Below are positions 34,299 through 34,838 of a stretch of DNA of 34,838 nt, piece by piece. The stretch covers positions 1 through 34,838 of the forward strand of contig JADRCO010000392.1 in assembly GCA_021464525.1 (NCBI GenBank), given 5' to 3'. The translations under genes and the position numbers were made by a program. Below the pieces are notes generated by a model. The model had not been told where the DNA came from and did no database searches. It saw only the letters and a program-made list of their open reading frames with translations. This DNA comes from Rhizophagus sp. LPA8_4_AMF (lineage: Eukaryota > Glomeromycota > Glomeromycetes > Glomerales > Glomeraceae). Each line of letters begins with the position of its first letter. The stretch's first letter is position 1.

Positions 34299-34838
34299 TG
34301 TAATGCATGTTACTCATAATTTTAATATTTATCCGATGGAAATTGGAAACGGTAATTAATTTACGCTTTTAATATTTATCCGATGATATTTTTAAAACGT
34401 TAGGCATTGTGACTAAAATTTTACATAAATTAAAAATAACAACAATTGACACTTTTTTATATATAAATAAAATATATTATCATACTTTTTTTGGTTAATG
34501 ATTTGAGTGATTTTCAAACTTTATCTTAATATATGTCCAAATTTATACTAGTACAAAATGAAATAAGAAATGATTGGTCAATTATAGATATTATACGTTG
34601 TACGACGACATTGTTCTTTTATTTATAATCTTAATTCTAATTAAGAAATTTTTTTTGTTTAAAAACCTGTCCCAATTATACAAAAATTCATTTACAATAG
34701 TTGTCATATCTGTCAATTATAAAGAAATAAGAATAATAGTAATTTTAATTTGTTTACAGTTAACGAATATGGAAATATACAATAAAAAAAAAAGTCAACA
34801 ATTTTACAAAAAAAAAAAAAAAAAAAAATTATTTTTTT
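34299..34838. other. 3' flank, A/T-rich
   Basis: Non-coding sequence after the Nudix fusion gene. The phrase TTTTAATATTTATCCGATG occurs almost twice, about 34320-34337 and 34367-34384, a short direct repeat. The window ends in a poly(A) tract. No gene was seen. Confidence 0.5.

Overview
The window reads as nuclear DNA of a filamentous fungus from an early-diverging lineage, most likely an arbuscular mycorrhizal Glomeromycotina species close to Rhizophagus. The reasons are very high A+T, long poly(A)/poly(T) tracts, many short (about 60-180 bp) A/T-rich GT-AG introns, and the gene set: a slicer-type Argonaute, a DASH kinetochore subunit, a MET10-type sulfite reductase, a fungal phenylalanine hydroxylase, and decayed copies of coiled-coil and RING families of a kind I associate with Rhizophagus. 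The species call is inference. I rebuilt the gene models by following reading frame and splice phase; the genes I call intact close without a phase conflict.

Layout. 0.9-1.75 kb: a two-exon membrane protein of unknown function (+). 4.2-6.2 kb: an ER TPR/J-domain co-chaperone of the DNAJC3/P58IPK type (+). 6.6-7.5 kb: a three-exon DASH subunit Duo1 (-), converging on the chaperone. 9.0-12.6 kb: a 13-exon Argonaute with a complete DEDH tetrad (+). 13.5-15.4 kb: a 7-exon sphingoid long-chain base kinase (+). 15.4-17.7 kb: no gene seen, one foldback repeat. 17.7-22.1 kb: an island of decayed or lineage-specific sequence, with a broken coiled-coil gene, two related degenerate repeats, a 200-aa three-exon membrane protein of unknown family, an intronless double-RING gene with a C-terminal frameshift, and a strong 75-bp-stem foldback element. 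23.1-25.3 kb: a 12-exon phenylalanine/aromatic amino acid hydroxylase (+). 25.4-27.3 kb: an 8-exon YANK/STK32-type kinase (-), tail to tail with the hydroxylase. 28.4-32.3 kb: an intronless 1301-aa protein (-) joining a Met8p-like siroheme-synthase module to a complete MET10-like sulfite reductase flavoprotein. 32.7-34.3 kb: a divergently transcribed two-exon protein (+) joining a Nudix hydrolase domain to an eIF2B/ribose-1,5-bisphosphate-isomerase-like domain.

The genes are independent eukaryotic units, not an operon. The closest functional link lies within one gene: siroheme is the prosthetic group of sulfite reductase, so a Met8-like module joined to the sulfite reductase flavoprotein puts cofactor chemistry and electron supply on one chain. 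A TCACGTGA site, the core recognised by Cbf1-type bHLH regulators of sulfur genes, lies in the 382-bp divergent region about 150 bp from that start codon. Two residues that matter in yeast Met8p appear substituted in the fused module, so it may be non-catalytic or diverged. The long foldback at 21.8-22.0 kb would give a hairpin RNA if transcribed, which is notable beside a slicer-type Argonaute, though any link is speculation.
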